From contig CAVYPX010000016.1 of NCBI GenBank assembly GCA_963770485.1, forward strand, positions 1,051,920 through 1,115,919: a stretch of DNA of 64,000 bases, read 5' to 3'. The stretch's first letter is position 1. Every line of letters starts with the position of its first letter. The DNA is from CAVVEC01 sp963770485. Its GTDB lineage: Bacteria; Acidobacteriota; Terriglobia; Terriglobales; Acidobacteriaceae. The notes under the pieces are model-generated. The model was not told the origin of the DNA and made no database searches. It worked only from the letters and a program-made list of their open reading frames with translations. The position numbers and the translations under genes are program-made. Shown piece by piece: positions 43,443-52,446 of this stretch.

Positions 43443-43568
43443 CTGGACCGCGCCGGAGCCTTTTCCGTGGAACGCCTCATGGACTTTCTCACTGCGCCGG
43501 GACAGGACGTAGAGATCATCGTCAGGCCGACGGGTAAGCAACAGGTCGAAGTGACGGTGGCAGGGTGA
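43443..43568 (+). pseudogene. C-terminal remnant of an XRE/HigA-type antitoxin
   Basis: In-frame codons before TGA 43566-43568 read AFSVERLMDFLTAPGQDVEI then IVRPTGKQ, the characteristic end of helix-turn-helix antitoxins of the HigA-like family (usually LTALGQDVEI). The DNA-binding part is missing; the 220-bp repeat lies immediately upstream, so it may have been lost when the element arrived. No toxin gene is adjacent. Confidence 0.65.
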
Positions 43569-43592
43569 AGCGTTAAGACAAAGGCGACGGTC

Positions 43593-45209
43593 TCAGTCTA
43601 GCCCCAAATCCTTCCACTTCCTATCCACCAGCGCCTTGGTCTTTTCGTCCATCAGGATCTCGTCGGGCCAGGGACGAGTGAAGCCTTCGCTGGGCCATTT
43701 GCGGGTGGCGTCGATACCCATCTTCGATCCGTAATTGGGCAAGCGTGAGGCGTGGTCGAGCGAATCGACCGGGCCCAGTGTGAACTGAATGTCGCGCTCC
43801 GGATCAATGTGGTTCAGCACCTTGAGCGTCACATCGCCGATATCCTGCACATTCACATCTTCGTCCACCACGACAATGCACTTGGTGAACATGGCCTGCC
43901 CCAGCGACCAGATGGCGTTCATCACTTTGCGCGCCTGGCCCGGATAGGACTTCCGGATCGAAACAATCATCAGGTTGTGGAAGATGCCTTCGACCGGAAG
44001 GTTTATGTCCACGAGTTCGGGGATGGTGAGCTTCATCAGCGGCAGGAAAATGCGCTCGACGGCCTTGCCCATCCAGCCGTCCTCCATCGGCGGCTTGCCC
44101 ACGATGGTCGTGGAATAAATCGGATCCTTGCGATGGGTAATGCAGCTCAAGTGAAAGACCGGATAGAGATCTTCGAGCGAATAGAAGCCGGTATGATCGC
44201 CGAATGGACCTTCGGTGCGAAGCTCATCGAGATGTACGTGACCTTCGAGTACAATCTCCGAAGTTGCCGGGACTTCGAGATCCACCGTTTCGCACTTGAC
44301 CAACTCAACCGGCTTTTGGCGGAGGAATCCCGCGATCAGATATTCCTCGACGTCGGGCGGCGCGGGCACGATGGCGGAAAAAGTAATCGCGGGGTCGGTG
44401 CCGATGGCGACGGCAACTTCCATCTTGCCGCCGGGTTGATCGCGCTCCGCCAGAACTGAGCCACCCGAGGTGCGGGCCATAATATCCACCGCGGAACGGG
44501 CGGCTTCATCCGACCGCACGGCCGGACGGGTGAGGGCGCTCGTCCCCACAGGTCCAGAGCCGGCACCAGCACGCAGAGCCTCGCGATAATGCTCCGCCCC
44601 GATCTTCTGCCGCTGCCAGTGCATGCCAGTGCTGCACCCGTCATAAACTTGCATGCGATACATTCCGAGGTTACGCTTGCCGGTCTTGGGATCGCGCGTG
44701 ACCACGCAGGGCAGTGTGATGAAGCGGCCGGCATCCTTGGGCCAGCACTGGAGAATGGGAAACCAGTCGAGAGAAAAGTTGTCGCGGCGGATGATTTCTT
44801 TGCACGGACCAGTCGAGACTGTCTTCGGAAAGAACTTCCCCATTTCCGCCAGCATGGGAAGCATTTTTACCTTGTCGAGAAAGCCCTGCGGCGACTTCAC
44901 ATCCATGAATTGGCGGATACGGCCGGCGACCTCGTCGAGTGAATCCACTTCGAGGGCAAGGTTCATCCGGCGAGCGGAGCCAAATTGATTGATGAGCACC
45001 TGCGCGCCGGGATGACCTTTGATGTTCTGGAAGAGAAGGGCGGAGCCACCGGCAGCGCTGGGCGAGGACGCCCGGCCTCCACGGCCTTTGCTCACCCGGT
45101 CAGTGATCTCGGCAATCTCAAGGATAGGATCGACTTCGGTGCGGATCCTCTTGAGTTCGCCAGCACGGTCCAGCGCCGTGATCCACTCGCGCAAATCGTC
45201 GTAGGCCAA
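43593..45209 (-). CDS. UbiD-family decarboxylase with in-frame repeat-derived inserts
   Basis: 538 residues. UbiD enzymes use prenylated FMN to decarboxylate aromatic or unsaturated acids. Signatures: N-terminal DLREWITALDRAGELKRI, GMYRMQVYDGCSTGMHWQ, the E(x)nE region PATSEIVLEGHVHLDELRTEGPFGDHTGFYS, and PPMEDGWMGKAVERIFLPL. Two stretches look foreign: residues 42-52 (RGGRASSPSAA) and about 216-260 (SGPVGTSALTRPAV...VDIMARTSGGSVLAE), where family members run straight through. Their DNA resembles GC-rich interspersed repeats. Menaquinone synthesis or aromatic metabolism are both possible. Confidence 0.85.
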   Translation of the reverse strand: MAYDDLREWITALDRAGELKRIRTEVDPILEIAEITDRVSKGRGGRASSPSAAGGSALLFQNIKGHPGAQVLINQFGSARRMNLALEVDSLDEVAGRIRQFMDVKSPQGFLDKVKMLPMLAEMGKFFPKTVSTGPCKEIIRRDNFSLDWFPILQCWPKDAGRFITLPCVVTRDPKTGKRNLGMYRMQVYDGCSTGMHWQRQKIGAEHYREALRAGAGSGPVGTSALTRPAVRSDEAARSAVDIMARTSGGSVLAERDQPGGKMEVAVAIGTDPAITFSAIVPAPPDVEEYLIAGFLRQKPVELVKCETVDLEVPATSEIVLEGHVHLDELRTEGPFGDHTGFYSLEDLYPVFHLSCITHRKDPIYSTTIVGKPPMEDGWMGKAVERIFLPLMKLTIPELVDINLPVEGIFHNLMIVSIRKSYPGQARKVMNAIWSLGQAMFTKCIVVVDEDVNVQDIGDVTLKVLNHIDPERDIQFTLGPVDSLDHASRLPNYGSKMGIDATRKWPSEGFTRPWPDEILMDEKTKALVDRKWKDLGLD

Positions 45210-45418
45210 AATGCCTCCTGTAAGGAAACGCGATTATAAAGCAGTGAACCCGTTGAACCACAGAGGCAACCCTAAAAGCCCTCGTGATCTTCTGTGAAGG
45301 CTAGTCCGCAAGTAACTCGATAGATTCCCAGCTTCTGTAATTCTTTTGTAATTTCTCTCCGCTATCACATTCGACACTACACACGGGTTCGTACTCTTAG
45401 GCAGAGGACTTCCAAACA

Positions 45419-47065
45419 ATGCAAACCCATCCCAAAGGCACGCGAGCGCGTGTGCTATTGAGCTCGGTATTTGGACCGTATGCGCAGGACGACGAATTCG
45501 GCAGCCGCGCCATCAATCCCATGGAACTCTATCAAAACCAGGTGACGCGGGCGCAAGGCGCCTTTTCACTGCGGATGTTTCATCGTTCCTGGGGCATCAT
45601 GCTGATCCAGGCAAACATTTCGGCGCCCTGCACGCTGCTGGATTTCCCCACGCGGGAGGACTTTGCGCGGGAGCTCGCCAACCAGCATTACGACATTGTC
45701 GGCATTTCTTCGATCATTGTGAACCTGGGCAAAGTGAAGGAGATGTGCCGTCTGGTGCGGGAACTTTCTCCACAATCGGTCATCGTGGTGGGCGGGCATG
45801 TAGCGGCGGTTCCGGGGCTGGAAACCATGATCGACGCCGATCACATTGTGCGTGGAGAAGGCATCGCGTGGATGCGGCGCTACCTGGGCGAGGACGAGCA
45901 TGCACCCATTCGGCATCCGGCCATTGTTTCGGCGCTGCGATCGAAAATCATGGGCGTGCGTTTGCCCGACGGGCCCAGCTCCACTGCGGCCACCATCATT
46001 CCTTCCGTAGGTTGCCCGATGGGCTGCAACTTCTGCACGACTTCGGCTTTTTTTGGGGGCAAAGGAAAGTTTGTCAACTTTTACGAAACCGGAGACGAAT
46101 TATTCGAGGTAATGAGCCAGGCGGAGTCACGGCTCGGGACGCACGCCTTTTTCATGATGGATGAGAATTTTCTGCTGCACCGTGTGCGTGCCATGCGTTT
46201 ACTGGAACGCATGAAGCAGGCGGGCAAGAGCTGGGCGCTCTCGGTCTTTGCCTCGGCCAATGCCATCAGCAAGTACAGCATGCAAGAGCTGGTAGAGCTG
46301 GGGGTTTCCTGGTTGTGGATGGGTCTGGAATCTCCCCGATCGGGGTATGCCAAACTGCAAGGTGCGGACACACTGCAACTGACACGGGAGTTGCGCCAAC
46401 ACGGCATCCGTGTTCTGGGCTCTACGATTGTCGGCTTGGAACACCACACTCCCGACAATATCGTCGGCGAAATTGAGTACGCCATTGACCATGCCACCGA
46501 CTTTCACCAGTTCATGCTCTATACGCCGGTGCCCGGTACGCCGCTTCATCAGGAGATGCAGCAACAGGGCCGCATGCTGGAAGGCGTGGACTTTGCCGAT
46601 ATCCACGGACAGCACAAATTCAACTTCCGCCATGCCGCTATTTCGCGCGACGATTCCAAAAGGTTCTTGGATTGGGCGTTCTGGCGCGATTTCGAGCGCA
46701 ATGGGCCGAGCCTCTACCGCATTTGCCAGACCATGCTGCAGGGCTGGAAGCGGTACAAGAATTATCCCGATGCCCGCGTCCGCGAACGATTTGAGCGGGA
46801 GATGACAAAACTGGGCAGCGGCTACAACGCAGCTCTGTGGGCGATGGAACGCGAGTTCAAGAAGGTCAACCGCGAAGTCAGTGAACAGATCCACGTGCTG
46901 CGCCGGGAAGTGGGGAAGGAATTTGGCTGGGCTGCCCGCGTGACTGCCAACGTGCTGGGGCCGGTCCTGCTATGGACCACACGCAGAGAGGCGAGAAAGC
47001 TGGCTTCGGGAAAAACCTACGAGCCCCCCGTGATTGTGGAGCGACGGAATTGGGCTTCAGCCTGA
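45419..47065 (+). CDS. B12-binding radical SAM protein
   Basis: 548 residues. A cobalamin-binding-like Rossmann domain (about 60-170: YDIVGISSIIVNLGKVKEM, VIVVGGHVAAVPG) precedes a radical SAM domain with CPMGCNFC (CxxxCxxC, about residues 198-205), TSAFFGGKGKFVNFY and WLWMGLESPRSGYAKL. The His of a classic DxHxxG loop is not evident, so B12 binding may be base-off without His or be lost. C-terminal 130 residues are helical. Substrate unknown; related proteins modify lipids or natural products. No obvious operon partners. Confidence 0.88.
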   Translation: MQTHPKGTRARVLLSSVFGPYAQDDEFGSRAINPMELYQNQVTRAQGAFSLRMFHRSWGIMLIQANISAPCTLLDFPTREDFARELANQHYDIVGISSIIVNLGKVKEMCRLVRELSPQSVIVVGGHVAAVPGLETMIDADHIVRGEGIAWMRRYLGEDEHAPIRHPAIVSALRSKIMGVRLPDGPSSTAATIIPSVGCPMGCNFCTTSAFFGGKGKFVNFYETGDELFEVMSQAESRLGTHAFFMMDENFLLHRVRAMRLLERMKQAGKSWALSVFASANAISKYSMQELVELGVSWLWMGLESPRSGYAKLQGADTLQLTRELRQHGIRVLGSTIVGLEHHTPDNIVGEIEYAIDHATDFHQFMLYTPVPGTPLHQEMQQQGRMLEGVDFADIHGQHKFNFRHAAISRDDSKRFLDWAFWRDFERNGPSLYRICQTMLQGWKRYKNYPDARVRERFEREMTKLGSGYNAALWAMEREFKKVNREVSEQIHVLRREVGKEFGWAARVTANVLGPVLLWTTRREARKLASGKTYEPPVIVERRNWASA

Positions 47066-47094
47066 GACCGCTTTCTTTCGCCCCATGAATCGAA

Positions 47095-47118
47095 AGGCCC
47101 TGCCGTGTGGCAGGGCCT
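47095..47118. terminator. bidirectional terminator hairpin
   Basis: AGGCCCTGCC and GGCAGGGCCT form a perfect 10-bp stem with GTGT loop, midway between convergent genes ending at 47065 (plus) and 47144 (minus). On the minus strand it is followed by TTTCG; no T-run on the plus strand. Confidence 0.7.
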
Positions 47119-47143
47119 CTCAACTCACGCATGTGTGACCAGG

Positions 47144-48355
47144 TTACTTTCCTTTGGCGGTTAGCGGTGAGCCTATGCCGGTGCAGAATTCATAGCCCTT
47201 CTTGCAGGCGTACTGCCCAGCGTTGCCCCTCGTGATGTCGGTCCAATCTGCTTTGTATTTCTTGACGATCCCGTACTCCTTGTAGGCTTCGGTGAGTTCA
47301 GCATTGGTCGAAGCGTTGAATTGACCGGAGGCATTTACGATGCCCGCCAGCGTAGGTGAAGAGACGCTGGTGCCACCCACTCCGCACCATCCGCCACAAC
47401 CGTACTGGGAGTAGATTTCCACGTAAGAGACGTTCGAGGCTTCCGAAGAGAAGTCCGGGGTACCGCGATGGGTCCCTACGATCTTCTTGACGATGTTCTG
47501 ATAGCTGGGACGGGGTTCGACCGTGCTGGGCCCGCCACCCGCATCGCTCCAACCTTCCTCGTACATGAAGAGCCCGTTCGAGTCGCGTGCGATGTAGGTG
47601 CCGCCGGCGGAAACCACATAGGGTGAGGTGCTGGGGTAACCTACCGAGCCGCCCGAGTCGCCGGACGAGGCAAAGTAAACTACGCTCTTGCCCTGGAAGT
47701 GCTTGTCATCACCGGTTTCGCCGCCGTATTCGCCACCCTGCCAACTGTTGGAGGCTTCGCCGCCGCCCGCCGCCTGCAGTAACGAGGTCGCTTTGTCCTC
47801 CGCCGCATACAAATCGGCGTCAGAATTCGAGTTCGCTTCCACCAGATAAATCTGGGCCTTCGGCGCCATGCCGAAGGAGTACTCGATATCCAACGACTCC
47901 TCCAGCGCCCAGCCGGAGTTCGCCGTAGGGTTGCCCACCTTAACCTTGGTGAAGTTTGGCGTTCCGTACCCGTACGCGGTGGCAAACGTCTTGATATCGG
48001 TCGCCGCATCGGGGTTATCGTAGGCGTCGATCAAAGCGATGGCTTTGGTGCCGCCGGTTGGAAGAATCTTGCTGGTCTTCGGACAACCTTTGGTCTGCTT
48101 CACCAGCTTGTAAATGCAGGCCAGAGACAACGGGTTCTCAGCGATGGGGGCGCCATTGTTGCCGATTTCAACTTTGTCAGGCAGGACCATCACAATGTTA
48201 GTGTGCGCGCGCACGCCGGCATCCCCTGGATACGCGACGCTGCTCTCGGGGACGATCGTTGTGATGCCAGCCTCTGCGGACTGGGCTGGGGCAAGTTGTG
48301 ATAGCGTAAAGAACAATACTGCGGCTGTACTCAACAGGACAGTCGTCTGTCTCAT
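47144..48355 (-). CDS. exported S53 (sedolisin/kumamolisin-type) peptidase
   Basis: 403 residues from ATG 48355 with AGAGGTGA upstream; the longer reading is rejected. Signal peptide to SAQA-like site (LSQLAPAQSAEA). The catalytic triad pattern of sedolisins is visible: Glu and Asp in LEESLDIEY (ExxxD), oxyanion Asp in FASSGDSGG, nucleophile Ser in GGTSVSSPTLAG. A DITRGN segment matches the calcium-site region. The pro-domain usual for S53 enzymes is very short or absent. Probably a secreted acid-tolerant endopeptidase. Confidence 0.85.
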   Translation of the reverse strand: MRQTTVLLSTAAVLFFTLSQLAPAQSAEAGITTIVPESSVAYPGDAGVRAHTNIVMVLPDKVEIGNNGAPIAENPLSLACIYKLVKQTKGCPKTSKILPTGGTKAIALIDAYDNPDAATDIKTFATAYGYGTPNFTKVKVGNPTANSGWALEESLDIEYSFGMAPKAQIYLVEANSNSDADLYAAEDKATSLLQAAGGGEASNSWQGGEYGGETGDDKHFQGKSVVYFASSGDSGGSVGYPSTSPYVVSAGGTYIARDSNGLFMYEEGWSDAGGGPSTVEPRPSYQNIVKKIVGTHRGTPDFSSEASNVSYVEIYSQYGCGGWCGVGGTSVSSPTLAGIVNASGQFNASTNAELTEAYKEYGIVKKYKADWTDITRGNAGQYACKKGYEFCTGIGSPLTAKGK

Positions 48356-48766
48356 ATATCTTTCACCTCTGTTTGAAATGGATTCTGCATTGCAGTGGCT
48401 GATCTCAAGCTCCCAACGGATATAACCTCGAACCAGGTGCGGAGGAAGCACAGAACAGGTTAGCGTGGTGAAGTCTAGCACGGTGTTGCTCAGGGTTGGC
48501 AAGTATTTTTTGTCGGACGATTATTTTCCGCGAATTGTGAAAATCTTTGCATCATAAGCGTAAACCGGTGCGCTCTTTTTGGACCGGTTTGCCATCCTGT
48601 GCAGCCTTGGCTCACGATCCCTCAAGTCAACCGGGCTCCCCGTTTCAGGGTTTGTCTGCGAAAGCTGGACGATTCGAACCGCGCGGATCGGCCGGGGAAC
48701 TCACCCATTTTCACCGTATCAAAATGCCTGATAATCTGCATAGACAAGAAAATCAGGAGTCAAGAT

Positions 48767-50017
48767 TTGCCGCGGCGAGTCGTTATCACCGGAATGGGGA
48801 CGGTGAGTCCCAATGGCGTAGGGAACCACGTTTTTTCTGACGCCGTGCTGCGGGGACGCAGCGGGGTGCGGCGTATCTCACGGTTCGATGCCGCGGAAAT
48901 TCCCGTGCAAATTGCCGGTGAAGTTTCTGACTTTGACGAGCTTGCATGGGTGGAAAAACGGGAGCGGAAACACGTGTCGCGGGTGCTGCCGCTCGCCCTG
49001 GCCGCAGCCACAGAGGCATTGAGCGACTCGGGCCTGGATCCTTCTTCCTTGCCGCTCGCAGAAAGGCGACGCTTCGGTGTGATCATGGGCTCGGGCGGTG
49101 GATCTCAGGAATTCACCGAAGAACAATACCGCTTATTCTTCCATGAACAATATAAGCAGATGAGTCTGTTTTGTGTTCCGACGGGCGTGATGGGCACACT
49201 TTCCAGTGAGCTCAGTGTGCGCTTCGGGCTGCGCGGCGCCAGCCATGTGGTGACTACCGGCTGCACTTCCTCTACCGATGCCTTTGGATATTCCCTGCGG
49301 CAAATTCAGTCCGGGCGGCTGGACATGGTTCTGAGTGGAGGGGCGGATGCGCCCATCGCGCTGGGAATCGTTAAGGGATTTATCCTGATGAAGATTCTAA
49401 CGGACTCGTGGAACCATGCTCCGGAGCGTGGATCGCGTCCCTTTTCGGTAGACCGCGATGGCTTCGTGTTGGCCGAGGGCGCATGGATGTTCGTGTTGGA
49501 GGAATATGAACACGCGCGAGCGCGCGGCGCAAAGATTTTGGCGGAAGTATGTGGATATGGATCCACCTGCGAAGCATTTCACCGTGTGCGGCTGCAGGAG
49601 TGCGGCGAAGAACCCGCAAGAGCGATCGCGCTGGCGATGAAGGAAGCAGGGATCACGGCGGCGGATGTGCACTACGTCAATCTGCACGGGACGTCAACGC
49701 AGCTAAATGATCGCATCGAGACTCGGGCGCTGAAGCTGGTGTTGGGTGAGCAGGCGCGGCAAGTGCCGATGTCCGCCTTGAAGTCGCAGATCGGGCATCC
49801 CCAGGGAGCTTGCGGTGCGGCCGGCGTAGCGGCAACGGTGGTCGCCATGCAGCGCGGAGAGATTCCGCCGACCATCAATCTCGAAACGCCGGATCCAGAG
49901 TGTGACCTGGACTATGTGCCCGACGTCGGGCGGAAGAAGGCGATTGAACACGCGGTATGCAATTGCATTGCGTTCGGATCGAAAAACTCGGCGCTGGTGC
50001 TGAGGAGAATCGCCTAG
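48767..50017 (+). CDS. beta-ketoacyl-ACP synthase (FabF-like)
   Basis: 416 residues from TTG 48767, seven bases after AGGAG, giving MPRRVVITGMGTVSPNG as in FabF; the in-frame sequence further upstream has no family match. Catalytic Cys in VVTTGCTSSTDAFG, His in NLHGTSTQLND and second His in SQIGHPQGACGAAG. It condenses malonyl-ACP with acyl-ACP. GHPQGACG replaces the common GHTLGAAG, and no acyl carrier or ketoreductase gene is adjacent, so a specialised role (for example polyene or other lipid) is possible. Confidence 0.9.
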   Translation: MPRRVVITGMGTVSPNGVGNHVFSDAVLRGRSGVRRISRFDAAEIPVQIAGEVSDFDELAWVEKRERKHVSRVLPLALAAATEALSDSGLDPSSLPLAERRRFGVIMGSGGGSQEFTEEQYRLFFHEQYKQMSLFCVPTGVMGTLSSELSVRFGLRGASHVVTTGCTSSTDAFGYSLRQIQSGRLDMVLSGGADAPIALGIVKGFILMKILTDSWNHAPERGSRPFSVDRDGFVLAEGAWMFVLEEYEHARARGAKILAEVCGYGSTCEAFHRVRLQECGEEPARAIALAMKEAGITAADVHYVNLHGTSTQLNDRIETRALKLVLGEQARQVPMSALKSQIGHPQGACGAAGVAATVVAMQRGEIPPTINLETPDPECDLDYVPDVGRKKAIEHAVCNCIAFGSKNSALVLRRIA

Positions 50018-50138
50018 CCGCAGATTACGGCGATGCCGCAGATTAATCAGGGAGCTGAAGGCCGCTTCCAGCGGTTTCGGCCGCAACGCCCCGGCACTAC
50101 GTCACACGACAACCTGCGTAATCAGCGTGAATCCGCGG

Positions 50139-50912
50139 CTAAAGTCCGAGCAGGTGCAGGACGGTGTTCTCAACTCTTGTCCAGGCGTTCGAGCCGGGAT
50201 CGATCAGGTCGAAATGGCCGGCAGTTGAGATCTCCAGGTAGTGCACGTCCTCGCCACGCTTTTTCTTTTGCCCGGCATAGTTCCGGCTGAAATTCGCAGG
50301 CACAACATCGTCTGCGGCGCCGTGGATCAGCCATTGGGTCGTGGCATGGCTGATGGCGCACTGCATGGGATCGGCCTCATGATAGTGCTCCGGAACCTCG
50401 CTGGGCTTACCGCCGAGGAATTCTACAACTGCGTTGTCGCTGAGATGCAACTCCCAAGCTTGCTGCAAATCCACGACTCCGGCCAGCGAGATCACACGCT
50501 TGAGGGAAGACTCGTGCGTGGCAAGGCAGAGCGCGAGCTGTCCTCCGGCAGAGTGTCCCATCACCAGGGTTCGCTCCCAGTCGAGCCTGTAACGCTTCGC
50601 GATTTGCGGCAGGAAGCGGTAGGCGTTGCGGATATCTTCAAAGGTTCCTGGCCAGCCGCCATGGTTGCCGACGCGGCGGTATTCCACATTCCAGGTGGCG
50701 AGACCTTTGGCGGTCAGCGCGGCGCACAGATGTCCGGCGTGAGTCAGATCGTACTTCGTGCGCCAGAAGCCGCCGTGGAGGTTCATGACCACGGCGAATG
50801 GACCTTTTGCCTTGGGCAGGCGGAGTTCGCCGAACTGGTTGGCATCACTGCCGTAGGTGAGGCGCGCGTCGAAAGCAGGGGGCGGGAGCGTGAGAATATC
50901 GTCGGACGACAT
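50139..50912 (-). CDS. alpha/beta hydrolase (kynurenine formamidase / BD-FAE-like)
   Basis: 257 residues from ATG 50912; the longer open frame upstream lacks family features. Oxyanion motif NLHGGFWRTKYD, nucleophile elbow MGHSAGGQLAL, catalytic Asp in HGAADDVVPANF and His in STAGHFDLIDP. This is the HGG-type esterase/formamidase layout. Cytosolic, no signal peptide. Convergent with the ketoacyl synthase; substrate unknown, small ester or N-formylkynurenine possible. Confidence 0.88.
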   Translation of the reverse strand: MSSDDILTLPPPAFDARLTYGSDANQFGELRLPKAKGPFAVVMNLHGGFWRTKYDLTHAGHLCAALTAKGLATWNVEYRRVGNHGGWPGTFEDIRNAYRFLPQIAKRYRLDWERTLVMGHSAGGQLALCLATHESSLKRVISLAGVVDLQQAWELHLSDNAVVEFLGGKPSEVPEHYHEADPMQCAISHATTQWLIHGAADDVVPANFSRNYAGQKKKRGEDVHYLEISTAGHFDLIDPGSNAWTRVENTVLHLLGL

Positions 50913-51207
50913 CAGAAAGTAGTTTAACGCGGAGCACTCCGGCCGCTGTTTCGTCCAATTCACCCCAGATTTGCACAGCCCCACGCCGATCGAACGCCGA
51001 AAACCGGCTCCGTTTTCGAGAAAGACTGCCCGAATTTGGGATTTATCACATTGATGCCAGTCACGCATCACTGACAAATTTTCCACGCAGCCTATAGTTC
51101 AGTTGATCGAAGCGTCGGCTCGGGGACGACCTGGAGCTGACCCGGGCACCTCCGAGCTTTCGTGAGATCAGTTTCTTAGAAGAATTCCTTGAGAGGAGGA
51201 ATCCCCC

Positions 51208-51531
51208 ATGTTTGCTCGTATGGTTGAATTTGTTCCCAAGATGGAAAAGAAGGATGAGTTCCTCAAAACGTTGAAGCAGGAGGTTCTGCCGATCCTGAAA
51301 AAGCAGACCGGCTTCCTGGAAATTCTGCCCTTCTGGCCGGAAATTAAGAATGAGAAAGTTTTTCATGTCACCCTGTGGATGGAGAAAAAGGATGCAGAGC
51401 GCTACGAGCGCGATGTGTTCCCGAGGGTCGAGGAGATCATGAGACCCTATCTGACCACCCCGATCACCTGGAAGCTGTACAACGTTGAGACCACCCTCTG
51501 TGAGCACTTCGTCAATGCCCTTGCGGCGTAA
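51208..51531 (+). CDS. ABM-fold (antibiotic biosynthesis monooxygenase-like) protein
   Basis: 107 residues with a strong GAGAGGAGGA site. FARMVEFVPKMEKKDEFLKTLKQEVLPILKKQTGFLEIL followed by VFHVTLWMEKKDAERYERDVF in order is the dimeric alpha/beta-barrel pattern of ABM proteins. The family includes quinone monooxygenases and haem-degrading enzymes as well as proteins without known activity. It is monocistronic, so no pathway can be assigned. Confidence 0.75.
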   Translation: MFARMVEFVPKMEKKDEFLKTLKQEVLPILKKQTGFLEILPFWPEIKNEKVFHVTLWMEKKDAERYERDVFPRVEEIMRPYLTTPITWKLYNVETTLCEHFVNALAA

Positions 51532-51582
51532 CTGAGACGAATAGTGCGGCCGGAGCAGTGAACTCCTGCTCCGGCTCTTTAT

Positions 51583-51948
51583 CTATGGTGGAGCGGATTC
51601 TGGAATTAACTCCACGACCACACCCGCTCCCCAGCCATATTTCTCGCGGGACAGGTGCTGTACGGCGCGGTATAGTTCCGGTTCGGCTTCGGGCGAGACC
51701 ACACGAGCGCGGGTGGGGAAACTTTTTCCTGCCACTCGTACGCCCACTCTGAGATGAGCGCGCAGGTTCTGCACCCACTGCGAAGTGGGATATTCGGCGA
51801 TGACGTAGAAATTTCCGCCACGCTCCGTGAACCATATCTCGATCTCGCGGGGCCGCCCGCTGCGGCGTCCGCGCGTGGTCAGATAAAGATACTGCCCGCG
51901 CTCGAGCTTATTGTCCTTTGAGCTTGAGCTTGGACTTGTTTTCTTCAA
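51583..51948 (-). CDS. DUF385 / deazaflavin-type nitroreductase-fold protein
   Basis: 121 residues. YLYLTTRGRRSGRPREIEIWF and SQWVQNLRAHLRVGVRVAGK match the split-barrel DUF385 family (F420-dependent Ddn-type enzymes and relatives). Start is uncertain: TTG 51948 lies inside the upstream 80-residue gene, giving a 41-base overlap; no better start exists after that gene's stop. It may use F420 or FMN. Pairs with the small upstream gene. Confidence 0.72.
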   Translation of the reverse strand: MKKTSPSSSSKDNKLERGQYLYLTTRGRRSGRPREIEIWFTERGGNFYVIAEYPTSQWVQNLRAHLRVGVRVAGKSFPTRARVVSPEAEPELYRAVQHLSREKYGWGAGVVVELIPESAPP

Positions 51949-52150
51949 GGAATTCGCGAAGTTTATCGGACGCCTCCAACAGGCGTGCCCATTGCTCGTA
52001 GTACAGCGTGACCGGAAAACGGCCCAGGCCGTAAACGCTCACCCCGCCTTTTTCGCTGACTCGAAACTCGAGACTGCCGGTGCGGCGCGGGCCTTGTTTT
52101 TCCAATTCCGCCAAGCGGGCTTTCAGTTCTTCATAAGTCGGTTCAGGCAT
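51908..52150 (-). CDS. conserved small hypothetical protein
   Basis: 80 residues: an N-terminal helix with Leu/Glu heptads (TYEELKARLAELEKQG), a short beta section (GSLEFRVSEKGGVSVYGLGRFPVTLYYEQW) and a C-terminal charged helix. The centre is typical of single-domain proteins annotated only as hypothetical in Acidobacteriota. Overlaps and probably couples to the DUF385 gene. Function unknown. Confidence 0.7.
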   Translation of the reverse strand: MPEPTYEELKARLAELEKQGPRRTGSLEFRVSEKGGVSVYGLGRFPVTLYYEQWARLLEASDKLREFLEENKSKLKLKGQ

Positions 52151-52446
52151 TTGATTTCCTCGGACGGTAACGTGATCTGACCATGATAGGGATTGCGCCG
52201 CGATTCGTCGAGTGCAGGCGAGCGAAAACCTTGTTTCTGCGCTCCCTCATCGACTGCGTTTCCTTACCCGCGATGGGTTTGACGAAGCGCCCGCCCCTGC
52301 GCGACCGATCCCCCAGATCGCCGTTCTTCTCGATTCTCTCCTCTGAAAATGCCCGGTTTCGTGGTAAACTTGGCCACTGCTGTGAGGATTGGCTTTCGCT
52401 CCCCTCCCTTTTCCCCGCGACGTTCTCCGATGTGAGGTAAAAGATC

